From: a virus | IMG/VR virus record: IMGVR_UViG_3300020439_001354 | Span: 1 to 38,607 of that record | Reading direction: 5' to 3' (one strand) | Length of the DNA stretch: 38,607 bases | In this document: one piece after another, positions 1 to 7,352 of the stretch | How positions within the stretch are numbered: the stretch's first letter is position 1 | How the letters are laid out: each line of letters opens with the position of its first letter | The notes under the pieces: model-generated | Told to the model about the DNA's origin: nothing | Databases searched by the model: none | What the model saw: the letters and a program-made list of their open reading frames with translations, nothing else | Program-made: the position numbers and the translations under genes

Positions 1-2
1 AT

Positions 3-1475
3 TTAGATTTAGATGGCATTAGTCAAACTGAATCTGAACTAATTAAAAGGTATCGTGATATAGCTATGATGGCAGACGTTGATACAGCGATCGAAGACAT
101 TATTAATGAGGGAATAGCTCAATTGGAAAACGAAAGTCCAGTTGAAATTAACTTAGATAAAGTTGAATTGTCCGCTTCTATTAGAAAAAGTATATCCAGA
201 GAGTTCGAGGAAATAAAAGCTCTCATGTCCATCCAAGATATGGCACAAGACTATTTCAAGAGATGGTACGTAGACGGCAAAATATATTTCCATAAGGTTA
301 TCGATATGGATAACCCTAAAGAGGGGATTAAAGATATAAGATATATTGATCCCAGAAAAATTAGACGTGTTCGAGAAGTTAAGAAGGAAAAGAATGCGTC
401 AGGTGTGCAGTTCGTTAAAGATGTAGAAGAATACTTCATCTATAACGATAAAGGTGTTACTACAAAACCCGGTGCATATGTAGCTCCTGAAAACCAACAG
501 GGCTTAAAAATTGTAAAGGATGCAATTGCATATGCGCCAAGCGGTTTGGTAGATCATGATAAGAAAATTGCACTTTCTTATCTACACAAAGCCATTAGGC
601 CTGCAAACCAACTTCGTATGATGGAGAACGCAGTAGTCATTTATAGGATTACAAGGGCTCCTGAAAGACGTATTTTTTATGTGGATGTTGGTAACTTGCC
701 AAAGATGAAGGCAGAACAATATCTAAAAGACATTATGGACAGGTATAGAAATAAACTTGTTTATGATGCTAACACAGGAGAGATACGTGATGATAAAAAG
801 TTTATGTCTATGTTGGAAGACTTCTGGTTACCTAGAAGGGAAGGCGGGACAGGAACTAACATTGATACATTGCCAGCAGGACAAAACCTAGGGCAGATTG
901 AAGATGTACAATATTTTCAACAAAAATTGTATCAAGCGTTAAACATTCCGATGTCACGTTTAGAACAACAGGCTGGACTTAACTTTGGTAGGGCAGCTGA
1001 GATAAACAGAGACGAGATGAAGTTCACAAAGTTTATCGATAAACTAAGAAGAAAATTCTCAGTTCTGTTTATGGATTTACTCAAATCTCAGCTTTTACTA
1101 AAGAATGTTATTACTATGGAAGATTGGGATAACATTAAAGATGATATCTTTTTTGAGTTTGCTACTGATGCATACTACACAGAATCTAAAGAACAAGAGA
1201 TTTTGAGAAGTAGAGTAGAAGTATTAAACGGATTATCCGCATATATAGGAACATTTTTTAGTAAGCGCTGGATACAGAAAAATGTATTGAGCCTTACTGA
1301 TGAAGAAATTGAGGCAATAGAAACAGACTTGTTAAAAGAACCTCAGTTACAAAGACAGTATCAATGGAGTCCTCTTACTGCTGTTGAACAACAATCAGAT
1401 GGCGGTGGAGGGGATATAAATAATGGTATACCTGGTGAAGGAAACCCGGTACCAGGACCTGAAGAAGGAGCATAA
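3..1475 (+). CDS. 20: Portal vertex protein gp20, 5'-truncated by window edge
   Basis: This is the T4-type portal protein, the dodecameric ring at the unique head vertex through which DNA is packaged and to which the tail docks. An ATG lies at 66, but the frame is open and portal-like from base 3 upstream of it, reading into the conserved RYRDIAMM-ADVDTAIEDI stretch. The true start is therefore before the window and the ATG at 66 is internal. About 490 residues are visible, against roughly 520 in T4. The portal-family blocks around RIFYVDVGNLPKMKAEQYL and the Gly-rich loop PRREGGTGTNIDTLPAG are clear. The C-terminus is Gly/Pro/Glu-rich. It heads the head operon and is followed after one base by a small acidic prohead-core-like gene. 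Family assignment is firm; only the N-terminus is missing. Confidence 0.95.
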   Translation, partial: LDLDGISQTESELIKRYRDIAMMADVDTAIEDIINEGIAQLENESPVEINLDKVELSASIRKSISREFEEIKALMSIQDMAQDYFKRWYVDGKIYFHKVIDMDNPKEGIKDIRYIDPRKIRRVREVKKEKNASGVQFVKDVEEYFIYNDKGVTTKPGAYVAPENQQGLKIVKDAIAYAPSGLVDHDKKIALSYLHKAIRPANQLRMMENAVVIYRITRAPERRIFYVDVGNLPKMKAEQYLKDIMDRYRNKLVYDANTGEIRDDKKFMSMLEDFWLPRREGGTGTNIDTLPAGQNLGQIEDVQYFQQKLYQALNIPMSRLEQQAGLNFGRAAEINRDEMKFTKFIDKLRRKFSVLFMDLLKSQLLLKNVITMEDWDNIKDDIFFEFATDAYYTESKEQEILRSRVEVLNGLSAYIGTFFSKRWIQKNVLSLTDEEIEAIETDLLKEPQLQRQYQWSPLTAVEQQSDGGGGDINNGIPGEGNPVPGPEEGA

Positions 1476-1476
1476 T

Positions 1477-1800
1477 ATGGCAGAAGAACAAAACGACGTA
1501 ACAGTAAATGATCTAGTAGATAATATTATCGCTGGACAAAATGCTGATGCACAAGATCAGTTCAACGCTCTAATGCAACAACGCACTGGCGAGGCATTAG
1601 ATAATTTGAAACAACAGCAGGCAGCTTCTACATTTGGTAATCAAATTGCTGGCAAAGAAGGTGCTGATATAGGTGAGTTTGAGAAAATGGGACTTGTCCC
1701 TGATCAAGAGCCTGTAGGTGACAGTCTCGAGGACGCAGTCGTCGACGTTGACACAGAAACCGGAGTGCCAGTAGACAAACAAGATAACGAGGAAAACTAA
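1477..1800 (+). CDS. Small acidic prohead core protein (gp67-like by position)
   Basis: A 107-residue acidic protein starting MAEEQNDVTVNDLVDN. I chose the ATG at 1477, although the frame is open further upstream, because GAAGGAG sits about 6 bases before it and the upstream portion would lie inside the portal gene. In T4 the gene directly after 20 is 67, a small acidic component of the prohead core, and position, charge and size agree with that role. It is rich in Gln, Asp and Glu with no recognisable catalytic motif, and its middle looks helical. The gene ends in TAATG, so its stop shares a base with the next start, suggesting translational coupling. The gp67 assignment rests on synteny and composition rather than recognised sequence identity. 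Confidence 0.6.
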   Translation: MAEEQNDVTVNDLVDNIIAGQNADAQDQFNALMQQRTGEALDNLKQQQAASTFGNQIAGKEGADIGEFEKMGLVPDQEPVGDSLEDAVVDVDTETGVPVDKQDNEEN

Positions 1801-2105
1801 TGAAAACTTTCAAGCAATTTAGAGAAGGTGTTGAAAACGTAACTGAAGCTCCTGTAGATGGAGTTGCAAAAGGATCACTTCCAAAAGATGATCATATGTG
1901 TGCAACTAAAATTTTCCACAAGGAGTGGAACGAAGGAACACCTATTTTTGGAGAACACGCTGAACCTGATGAACAAGGTAACGTGTCTTGGTATAAAGTA
2001 ATGTTCGAACATGGTATCGAACAAGTTGAAGTGGATGACCCTAATGTTGAGGTACTTGAAGAAGGATCTCACGGATCACATAAAAAAGCTAAAAAATCAT
2101 ACTAA
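1800..2105 (+). CDS. Conserved head-region hypothetical protein (gp68 position)
   Basis: A 101-residue protein beginning MKTFKQFREGVENV. Proteins opening with an M(K/L)TFKxF motif are common among T4-like marine phage head and core proteins. The middle (roughly residues 30-75) contains CATKIFHKEWNEG and a VSWYKVMFEHGIEQVEV stretch that looks like a compact beta domain. The tail is basic (HKKAKKSY). It is translationally coupled to the upstream acidic gene and occupies the slot of T4 gene 68, a prohead core protein. I cannot show homology to gp68, so function is left as a probable minor head or core component. Confidence 0.5.
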   Translation: MKTFKQFREGVENVTEAPVDGVAKGSLPKDDHMCATKIFHKEWNEGTPIFGEHAEPDEQGNVSWYKVMFEHGIEQVEVDDPNVEVLEEGSHGSHKKAKKSY

Positions 2106-2124
2106 TTTTTAAAGGAAAACCAAA

Positions 2125-2550
2125 ATGGCAGTAACAGTAAACAATCTCAAATTAACGCAAGTCCAAGGCGTGGTGAGTGTTAGGGGTACTGCTGCTACAG
2201 GGACAATCGACTTAGATGTAACACTAAAGAAATCTACCGAGACAGCTAGCAGCCCAACAGTAAATATTAAAGGATTACATTGGACACTATCAAGCGGCGC
2301 TAGTGCTAAGGTGCAACGTAACTCCGTTGTACTTTATGAATTAGCAGAAAATGGTAGTTTAGATATGTACGGTTTTAACGATAACTCTGAGAACACATCA
2401 GACATCGAGGTAGTAATCGCCGGCGGTGATGGTGGTACTGTTATTTTAGATTTAGCTAAAGTAGCAGGATTTGGTTCTCAACAACACCAGGATGCACCAT
2501 TAGACACTAATGATGCAGGTAATGTATATAACGGAGGTAGCTTAGGATAA
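2125..2550 (+). CDS. Putative virion structural protein, beta-rich
   Basis: A 141-residue protein, MAVTVNNLKLTQVQGVV at its start, preceded by AAAGGAAAACC as ribosome-binding site. It is almost entirely predicted beta-strand, with Thr/Ser/Val/Gly-rich segments and a central block around LHWTLSSGASAKVQRN and SLDMYGFNDNSENTSDIEV. There are no cysteines and no catalytic motif. This looks like a small surface or decoration domain. It sits between prohead core genes and the prohead protease, so an accessory head protein is the natural inference. T4 has no equivalent at this position. Its stop overlaps the gp21 start by one base (TAATG). Confidence 0.55.
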   Translation: MAVTVNNLKLTQVQGVVSVRGTAATGTIDLDVTLKKSTETASSPTVNIKGLHWTLSSGASAKVQRNSVVLYELAENGSLDMYGFNDNSENTSDIEVVIAGGDGGTVILDLAKVAGFGSQQHQDAPLDTNDAGNVYNGGSLG

Positions 2551-3209
2551 TGAGACTAATTAAAGAATTTAATGAGGAAATACGATACCTCACAGAAGAG
2601 AGTAAGGACCCTAAGAAACCTAATGTATATATTGAAGGTGTATTTTTACAATCAGATTTAAAAAACAAGAACGGCAGGATATATCCTAAAGAAGTCATGC
2701 AGAGAGAAGTCAACAGATATGTTGAAGAAGCAGTCAAGACTAAAAGAGCGTACGGTGAATTAGGACACCCGGACGGTCCAACAGTTAATTTAGACAGAGT
2801 TTCCCACATGATTACAAGTCTTAAAGAAGACGGCTCTAATTATATTGGTAGAGCTAAGATAATGGATACCCCAATGGGCCGTATTGTTAAGGAACTTATT
2901 AGCGAAGGTGCTCAACTAGGCGTAAGCTCTAGAGGATTAGGTTCGTTAAAAGAGAAGGGTGGCATAAATGAAGTACAAGATGACTTCATGTTAGCAACTG
3001 CAGCAGATATTGTTGCGGATCCTTCGGCTCCGGATGCCTTTGTACAAGGAATTATGGAGGGTAAAGAATGGGTTTTTGTTAACGGAAGATGGACTGAACA
3101 GGACATAGAAGAGGCACAGAGCGTTATTAAACGTGCTAGTAGCCAAGAGCTAGAAGAGGCAAAGATGTCTCAATTTAGCAAATTCCTGTCTAAACTGTCT
3201 GAAATTTAA
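2550..3209 (+). CDS. 21: Prohead core scaffolding protein and protease gp21
   Basis: The T4-type prohead serine protease, which cleaves scaffold and capsid proteins after LxE/IxE sequences during head maturation. The family signatures are all visible: an N-terminal strand with GVFLQSDLKNKNGRIYPKEVM, the catalytic-His block GELGHPDGPTVNLDRVSH (about residues 69-86), and the catalytic-Ser block LGVSSRGLGS (about residues 122-131), followed by VADPSAPDAFV. Length (219 residues) matches the T4 enzyme. It lies in the canonical position upstream of the scaffold and major capsid genes. Substrate motifs of the expected type are visible in gp23. Confidence 0.93.
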   Translation: MRLIKEFNEEIRYLTEESKDPKKPNVYIEGVFLQSDLKNKNGRIYPKEVMQREVNRYVEEAVKTKRAYGELGHPDGPTVNLDRVSHMITSLKEDGSNYIGRAKIMDTPMGRIVKELISEGAQLGVSSRGLGSLKEKGGINEVQDDFMLATAADIVADPSAPDAFVQGIMEGKEWVFVNGRWTEQDIEEAQSVIKRASSQELEEAKMSQFSKFLSKLSEI

Positions 3210-3219
3210 CAGAAAACTG

Positions 3220-3233
3220 TATAAATATAAATA
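3220..3233 (+). promoter_or_regulatory. Tandem overlapping late promoters for gp22
   Basis: Two exact copies of the T4 late-promoter octamer TATAAATA overlap at 3220-3227 and 3226-3233. They lie in the gap after gp21 and about 55 bases before the gp22 start. No -35 hexamer is needed for gp55-type promoters. Just downstream, an AT-only inverted repeat (3247-3252 with 3256-3261) would lie in the transcript leader. Confidence 0.8.
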
Positions 3234-3285
3234 ATATTGATGTTTTATTATTTAAAATAATCCTAATAAACAAAAGGAGAGAAAA

Positions 3286-4593
3286 ATGGGAGTAGAATCC
3301 AAAATCAGAGAACTTCTAGAAGGCAAACAAATTGCTGAAGAAGTTATAGATGAAGTTGCTGGTAATCAGCAGCCGACGTCTTCTGCGGATGCACATCGTC
3401 CATTAGATAAAAAGCAAGGTGATGCTACCCCTCCCCTACAAGGCAGTTCAAATCCTAACCCAGAACAACAAGACCTAAGTGGTACTAACAACCCTGAAGG
3501 TGGATTAACAAGCGAAGTAGGAAAGGCAGCATCAGCAAAAGCTGGCTCAGCCCCACGTCCACAAAACAGTGGTGCTGGACAGGCTCCTAACTACACAGAC
3601 GGTACAGACCCAAGTAGCGTTGTTAATCAATCATCTTCTAAAGGTAATGTACACCAAGAAGAAGACGAAGTTGAGTTGGAAGACGAACAAGAAGTTTTAG
3701 ATGAAGTCGAAGAGACTGAAGAAGAAGCTATCGTTGAAGACGAATACGTTGACGAAGGTCTTGAAGAGTTAGAAGAAGGAGAGGAGGAGTCCGAAGAAGT
3801 AGTAGCTGAAGAAACTGAGGAAGAAGTAGAAACTGAAGACGAAGTGGAAGCAGAAACACTATTCGAGGATGACATTGCTAATTTATTTGAAGATGAAGAG
3901 CATCTTTCCGAAGAATTTAAAACAAAAGCAGCCTCACTTTTTGAGTCTGTTGTTGTTGCTAGAGTAAATCAACAAGTAGAGATCATTGAGAACGAACTTG
4001 TTGAGGAAGCTAGCAAAGCTTTTGATGAAGCTAAAGAAAATCTCGTTGAAAATGTCGACAAGTATCTGTCATACGTGACTGAGCAGTGGATGAAGGAAAA
4101 CGAGCTTGCTATTGAAAATGGTTTAAGAAATGAAATCACTGAGTCCTTTATTAAAGGGATGAAAGACGTTTTCGTTGAACATTATATTGACGTTCCAGAT
4201 GAGAAAGTTGATGTATTGGCTAACCAACAGCAAGAAATTGACGAACTAAAATCTAAGTTAGACGAAGAAATTGGTAAGTCAGTAGCGATCAGCGAAGAAA
4301 AAGAGCAACTGCAAAAAGAGAAAGTATTCTCTTCCGTGGTTGGCGATCTAGCTGAGACAGAGGTTGAAAAGTTTGCTACTCTAGTCAATGATGTAACATT
4401 CGGAGACGAAGAGGAGTACGCTCAGAAACTAAACGTTATTAAGGAAAATTATTTTCCTAAAGCGAAAGCGGAAACTTCTGGCGATAAGCTAGATGATAGC
4501 GTTGACCAAGGAGCCTTAGTTGAAAATACTGTTATGGCTAGATATGCCGAAAGCATTTCTAAAGCAGCTAAATTCGACAAGGTTAAAAGTTAA
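3286..4593 (+). CDS. 22: Prohead core scaffold protein gp22
   Basis: Main scaffold of the prohead core, around which the capsid shell assembles and which gp21 later digests. Identification rests on position between 21 and 23 and on architecture. There is a short N-terminal helix; a Pro/Ser/Asn/Gln-rich low-complexity linker (about residues 25-120); an extremely acidic Glu/Asp run (about 122-200); and a long helical, coiled-coil-prone C-terminal half with the block SLFESVVVARVNQQVEIIENEL that marks gp22 homologues. At 435 residues it is much longer than T4 gp22 (about 270), the excess being the linker and acidic stretch. The ribosome-binding site is AAAGGAG, and the gene has its own late promoters. 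Confidence 0.9.
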   Translation: MGVESKIRELLEGKQIAEEVIDEVAGNQQPTSSADAHRPLDKKQGDATPPLQGSSNPNPEQQDLSGTNNPEGGLTSEVGKAASAKAGSAPRPQNSGAGQAPNYTDGTDPSSVVNQSSSKGNVHQEEDEVELEDEQEVLDEVEETEEEAIVEDEYVDEGLEELEEGEEESEEVVAEETEEEVETEDEVEAETLFEDDIANLFEDEEHLSEEFKTKAASLFESVVVARVNQQVEIIENELVEEASKAFDEAKENLVENVDKYLSYVTEQWMKENELAIENGLRNEITESFIKGMKDVFVEHYIDVPDEKVDVLANQQQEIDELKSKLDEEIGKSVAISEEKEQLQKEKVFSSVVGDLAETEVEKFATLVNDVTFGDEEEYAQKLNVIKENYFPKAKAETSGDKLDDSVDQGALVENTVMARYAESISKAAKFDKVKS

Positions 4594-4599
4594 TTTTTT

Positions 4600-4607
4600 T
4601 ATAAATA
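4600..4607 (+). promoter_or_regulatory. Late promoter for major capsid gene
   Basis: An exact TATAAATA octamer directly after the gp22 stop, about 46 bases before the gp23 ATG. The leader contains a small inverted repeat (GTTAT at 4613-4617 with ATAAC at 4625-4629) and then AAAGGAG before the start. A dedicated strong late promoter for the capsid gene matches T4 organisation. Confidence 0.82.
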
Positions 4608-4652
4608 ATTAGGTTATTAAACATATAACAAACGTAAATAAAGGAGCAACTA

Positions 4653-5918
4653 ATGTATCTTTCAGAAGAACTACAGAAAAAGTGGCAACCAGTTCTAGAG
4701 CATCCTGAACTTGATGATATCAAGGATCCTTATAGAAAGGCTGTTACTACCGTGGTACTCGAAAACCAGGAAAAAGCTCTCCGTGAGGAGAAGGAAGCCC
4801 TTTTCGAAGCTACACACGCAAACCAAACTGGTTCTAACATTGATAACTATGATCCTATTTTAATTTCGTTAGTTAGACGTGCGTTGCCAAACTTAATGGC
4901 ATATGACGTATGTGGTGTACAACCTATGTCTGGACCAACTGGTCTTATCTTCGCAATGAAGTCACACTTCACTTCACAAAGTGGAACTGAGGCATTATTC
5001 AACGAAGCAGACACAGACTTCTCAGGCGCAGGTACACACGCTGGATCTAACCCAGTAGACGGTACTTATACAACAGGTACTGGCGTAAGCACATCTACTG
5101 CAGAAGGATTTGGTGATTCAACTACACTTAACGAAATGGCTTTCTCTATTGAGAAAACAACTGTTACTGCTAAATCAAGAGCATTGAAAGCAGAATACAC
5201 AGTTGAACTTGCTCAAGACTTGAAAGCGGTTCATGGTTTAGATGCGGAATCAGAACTCAGCAACATTCTTTCTCAAGAAATTTTGGCTGAGATTAACCGT
5301 GAGGTTATTAGAACGATTTATAAAGTCGCAAAGACTGGATCTGCAAGCACAGCAACTGCTGGAACATTCGACTTAGACGTCGATAGTAACGGTAGATGGT
5401 CGGTAGAAAGATTCAAGGGTCTTCTCTTTAACATTGAGAGAGACGCTAACGTAATTGCACAAGACACAAGGCGTGGTAAAGGTAACTTCATCATCTGTTC
5501 ATCAGATGTTGCAAGTGCTTTAGCGATGGCTGGTGTTCTTGATTACGCCCCAGCATTATCAACTAACTTGAATGTTGATGACACAGGTAATACATTCGCT
5601 GGTGTGTTAAACGGCCGTTACAGAGTCTACATTGACCCTTATTCAGCAAACACAGGAGCTGCTAGCCAGTTCTACGTTGTTGGATATAAAGGTACTAGCC
5701 CATATGACGCTGGTATTTTCTACTGTCCATACGTTCCACTACAAATGGTAAGGGCTATTGACCCAAGCACATTCCAACCTAAAATTGGTTTCAAAACTAG
5801 GTATGGCATGATTGCTAACCCGTTTGTAATGCAAGCGGACGGTACAACTGATGCTGACACATTCACAGCAGACAGAAACCAATACTACAGATCAGTTAAA
5901 GTTACAAACTTAATGTAA
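4653..5918 (+). CDS. 23: Major capsid protein gp23
   Basis: The HK97-fold major head protein of T4-like phages. The N-terminal delta domain ends in an expected gp21 cleavage site, ALFE|A between residues 52 and 53 (LxE rule). After it come the well-conserved blocks NYDPILISLVRRALPNLMAYD and QPMSGPTGLIFAMKSHF. The middle has LKAEYTVELAQDLKAVHGLD, and the C-terminus reads IGFKTRYGMIANPFV. The 421 residues are shorter than T4 gp23 (521), as usual for marine relatives. The gene is flanked by its own late promoter and a strong terminator, a one-gene high-expression unit. Confidence 0.97.
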   Translation: MYLSEELQKKWQPVLEHPELDDIKDPYRKAVTTVVLENQEKALREEKEALFEATHANQTGSNIDNYDPILISLVRRALPNLMAYDVCGVQPMSGPTGLIFAMKSHFTSQSGTEALFNEADTDFSGAGTHAGSNPVDGTYTTGTGVSTSTAEGFGDSTTLNEMAFSIEKTTVTAKSRALKAEYTVELAQDLKAVHGLDAESELSNILSQEILAEINREVIRTIYKVAKTGSASTATAGTFDLDVDSNGRWSVERFKGLLFNIERDANVIAQDTRRGKGNFIICSSDVASALAMAGVLDYAPALSTNLNVDDTGNTFAGVLNGRYRVYIDPYSANTGAASQFYVVGYKGTSPYDAGIFYCPYVPLQMVRAIDPSTFQPKIGFKTRYGMIANPFVMQADGTTDADTFTADRNQYYRSVKVTNLM

Positions 5919-5937
5919 TTAGATCTTTTTTTATTGT

Positions 5938-5966
5938 AAAGGGGGCTAGATTTAGCCCCCTTTTTT
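5938..5966 (+). terminator. Rho-independent terminator after gp23
   Basis: A perfect 8-bp GC-rich stem (GGGGGCTA at 5941-5948 with TAGCCCCC at 5953-5960) with loop GATT. It is extended by AAA/TTT and followed by a six-T run. It lies 20 bases after the gp23 stop. Confidence 0.95.
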
Positions 5967-5984
5967 GCCTAGGATATAATATAA

Positions 5985-6146
5985 ATGAAAAACTTATATA
6001 TCATACCACTTGTACTTTTAGGAGTATTACTAGCAACAGGATGTGCGGGTAGAATTTATTTAGATGCTACTTTGCCTAATGATAAGGACGTTGACATCCG
6101 TATAACTACTAATACAGAACCTAAAGAGTACATTGTCGAAAAGTAA
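5985..6146 (+). CDS. Small predicted lipoprotein, 53 residues
   Basis: A 53-residue frame opening MKNLYIIPLVLLGVLLATGC. It has a short basic N-terminus, a hydrophobic segment (about residues 4-18) and a lipobox ending in Cys20, followed by a small polar domain with beta-prone IYLDATL and VDIRITTN. The design is that of a secreted lipid-anchored protein of the periplasm or outer membrane. The upstream sequence contains AGGA at a long spacing and a TATAAATG element (5980-5987) one base off the late-promoter octamer, so late expression is possible. Candidates are an Rz1-like spanin subunit or a superinfection-exclusion lipoprotein. Neither can be decided, and there is no adjacent inner-membrane spanin gene. 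Confidence 0.6.
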   Translation: MKNLYIIPLVLLGVLLATGCAGRIYLDATLPNDKDVDIRITTNTEPKEYIVEK

Positions 6147-6165
6147 CAGTTAGTCTGTTTCTTTT
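6139..6165. terminator. Bidirectional terminator between convergent genes
   Basis: AAAAG-T-AACAG (6139-6149) pairs with CTGTT-T-CTTTT (6155-6165) around loop TTAGT, a two-part 5+5 bp stem with one T/T mismatch. The T-rich right arm serves the + strand lipoprotein gene and the A-rich left arm the minus-strand gene. It overlaps the stop codons of both. Confidence 0.6.
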
Positions 6166-6389
6166 ACGAAAGCGTTCAGCTCCCTAGCTACTGCTATTAC
6201 TTCCTTAGCAGTAATAGGTTCTAAACAACTTGTTGGAAAATCTGGATAAGCAACATCTCGTTGTTCCAAACTTCTTTGAACGTTATTGTGATAAGCATCT
6301 AGTTTAAAGCTTCTATTTTGCTCTAAAATACATTGTGCTTGGTTGAGTAAATCGGCTCTAATTTCAAAGCCATTTCTATTATTTGACAT
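6150..6389 (-). CDS. Conserved small phage protein on the minus strand
   Basis: The only minus-strand gene I support. The start is at 6389, giving 79 residues beginning MSNNRNGFEIRADLL. An in-frame ATG lies 13 codons upstream, but the sequence AGGAGAAAAAT directly precedes 6389, and the upstream extension (Thr/Lys/Gln) falls in a CA-repeat leader. The GFEIRADLLNQAQ opening followed by a helical tail ending VIAVARELNAFVKE resembles a family of small marine T4-like phage proteins of unknown function. It converges on the lipoprotein gene and is bounded by a bidirectional terminator. Confidence 0.7.
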   Translation of the reverse strand: MSNNRNGFEIRADLLNQAQCILEQNRSFKLDAYHNNVQRSLEQRDVAYPDFPTSCLEPITAKEVIAVARELNAFVKETD

Positions 6390-6411
6390 ATTTTTCTCCT
6401 GTGTGTGTGTC

Positions 6412-6439
6412 TTGTCCTTTGTGGACAAAATTATTTATT
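6412..6439 (-). promoter_or_regulatory. Possible late promoter and leader hairpin for minus-strand gene
   Basis: On the minus strand AATAAATA (6439-6432) is one base off the late octamer. A 6-bp inverted repeat (TTGTCC 6412-6417 with GGACAA 6423-6428) would lie at the very 5' end of the resulting transcript, about 23 bases before the gene start. Suggestive only. Confidence 0.3.
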
Positions 6440-6458
6440 CCTTTGGTTGTCTACCTAA

Positions 6459-6492
6459 TTGACATCTGGTTAGATAGAAAGTATTATAAATA
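6459..6492 (+). promoter_or_regulatory. Overlapping sigma70-like and late promoters before iscU
   Basis: TTGACA (6459-6464) is followed after exactly 17 bases by TATTAT (6482-6487). The exact late octamer TATAAATA occupies 6485-6492, overlapping the -10. The iscU ATG follows at 6512 with AAGGAGG as ribosome-binding site. Early and late transcription of the iron-sulfur pair could therefore begin from almost the same place. Confidence 0.7.
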
Positions 6493-6511
6493 CTATTGCT
6501 AAGGAGGAAAT

Positions 6512-6979
6512 ATGGCATATTCGAAAGAAGTAGTAAAAAGATTTGAGGAAGTAACAAACAATCCTGCTGCACATGGTGTAGGACGCTTTGATCCTAAAGA
6601 CCCTAATGTAGCTACAGGACTTACAGGCGCCCCAGCGTGTGGCGATGTAATGAAGTTAGATCTAAAATTAAATCCTGATACTGACGTTATTGAAGATGTT
6701 AAATTTAAAACCTATGGCTGTGGTAGTGCTATTGCTAGCTCTAGTATGTTCGTTGAAATGCTAACAGGACTTACAATAGAAGAAGCAAAACAAATAAAAG
6801 ATAAAGACATTGCCACTGCATTGGATTTACCACCAATCAAAATACATTGTTCTGTATTAGCAGAGGATAGTATTAAGAAAGCAATAGAAGATTGGGAAGA
6901 AAAGAAAGCAGGACGTAACTCTACTTGGATGGAAAAAATGGGTGCTAAACCTAGAGAGGGAGAAACTATTGCAAGCTAG
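6512..6979 (+). CDS. iscU: IscU-like iron-sulfur cluster scaffold protein
   Basis: A scaffold on which [2Fe-2S] clusters are built from iron and cysteine-derived sulfur. The match to bacterial IscU is close across the whole fold: GAPACGDVMKL (Cys43, Asp45), FKTYGCGSAIASSS (Cys70) and LPPIKIHCSVLAEDSIKKAI (His112, Cys113). All three cluster cysteines, the Asp that makes clusters labile, and the chaperone-recognition motif LPPVK (here LPPIK, residues 106-110) are kept. It should therefore be functional. No cysteine desulfurase is encoded here, so sulfur must come from the host. An IscA-like carrier follows and overlaps. The strong AAGGAGG site and dual promoter imply good expression. Length 155 residues, with about 20 extra at the C-terminus. 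Confidence 0.93.
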   Translation: MAYSKEVVKRFEEVTNNPAAHGVGRFDPKDPNVATGLTGAPACGDVMKLDLKLNPDTDVIEDVKFKTYGCGSAIASSSMFVEMLTGLTIEEAKQIKDKDIATALDLPPIKIHCSVLAEDSIKKAIEDWEEKKAGRNSTWMEKMGAKPREGETIAS

Positions 6980-7343
6980 TCAATTTGACCCTAACAGTTT
7001 AATTGCTACATCTAGACCACCTTTAGTGGACTTTACAGATGAGGCACTTCAACAAGTTATGGAAAGATTAGAAAAGAATAATTCTAAAGGTATTCACTTT
7101 GGATTGACAGGCGGAGGTTGTGCAGGATTTTCTTATGTTTTTAATTATGCTAATGGACCAGCATCAGAAACTGATATAGAAATTGATTTCGGAAAATTTA
7201 AAGTATGGATGGATGTAATGTCTGAGATGTACTTAGCAGGGACAATTATATCATGGAAAGTGGAAGGACTTAATGAAGGATTTGAATTTATAAATCCTGC
7301 TGAACAATCTGCTTGCGGATGTGGAGTTAGCGTATCGTTTTAG
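6969..7343 (+). CDS. iscA: IscA/HesB-type iron-sulfur carrier protein
   Basis: An A-type carrier that accepts or delivers Fe-S clusters. It has the three diagnostic cysteines, GGGCAGFSYVF (Cys51) and the C-terminal SACGCGVSVSF (Cys116 and Cys118), in the usual spacing, and about 124 residues. I place the start at the TTG at 6969 because GAGGGAG lies 6 bases upstream. A GTG at 6942 is in frame but has no ribosome-binding site. The start overlaps the last codons of the IscU-like gene, indicating coupled translation and a joint role. IscA-like proteins alone are known in cyanophages; being paired with a full IscU is less usual. Confidence 0.88.
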   Translation: MQASQFDPNSLIATSRPPLVDFTDEALQQVMERLEKNNSKGIHFGLTGGGCAGFSYVFNYANGPASETDIEIDFGKFKVWMDVMSEMYLAGTIISWKVEGLNEGFEFINPAEQSACGCGVSVSF

Positions 7344-7352
7344 GAGTATATA

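Noticed and set aside
66-1475. ATG at 66 as portal start
   Set aside because: The upstream in-frame codons are open and portal-like, so the ATG is internal to a gene cut by the window edge.
3627-3875. Minus-strand Ser-rich open frame of 82 codons
   Set aside because: It is the antisense of the Glu/Asp-rich stretch of gp22 (GAA/GAG read as TTC/CTC and shifted to TCT/TCN). No ribosome-binding site and no promoter.
6942-6968. GTG at 6942 as IscA start
   Set aside because: No ribosome-binding site and a poor N-terminal match; the TTG at 6969 has GAGGGAG at 6 bases.
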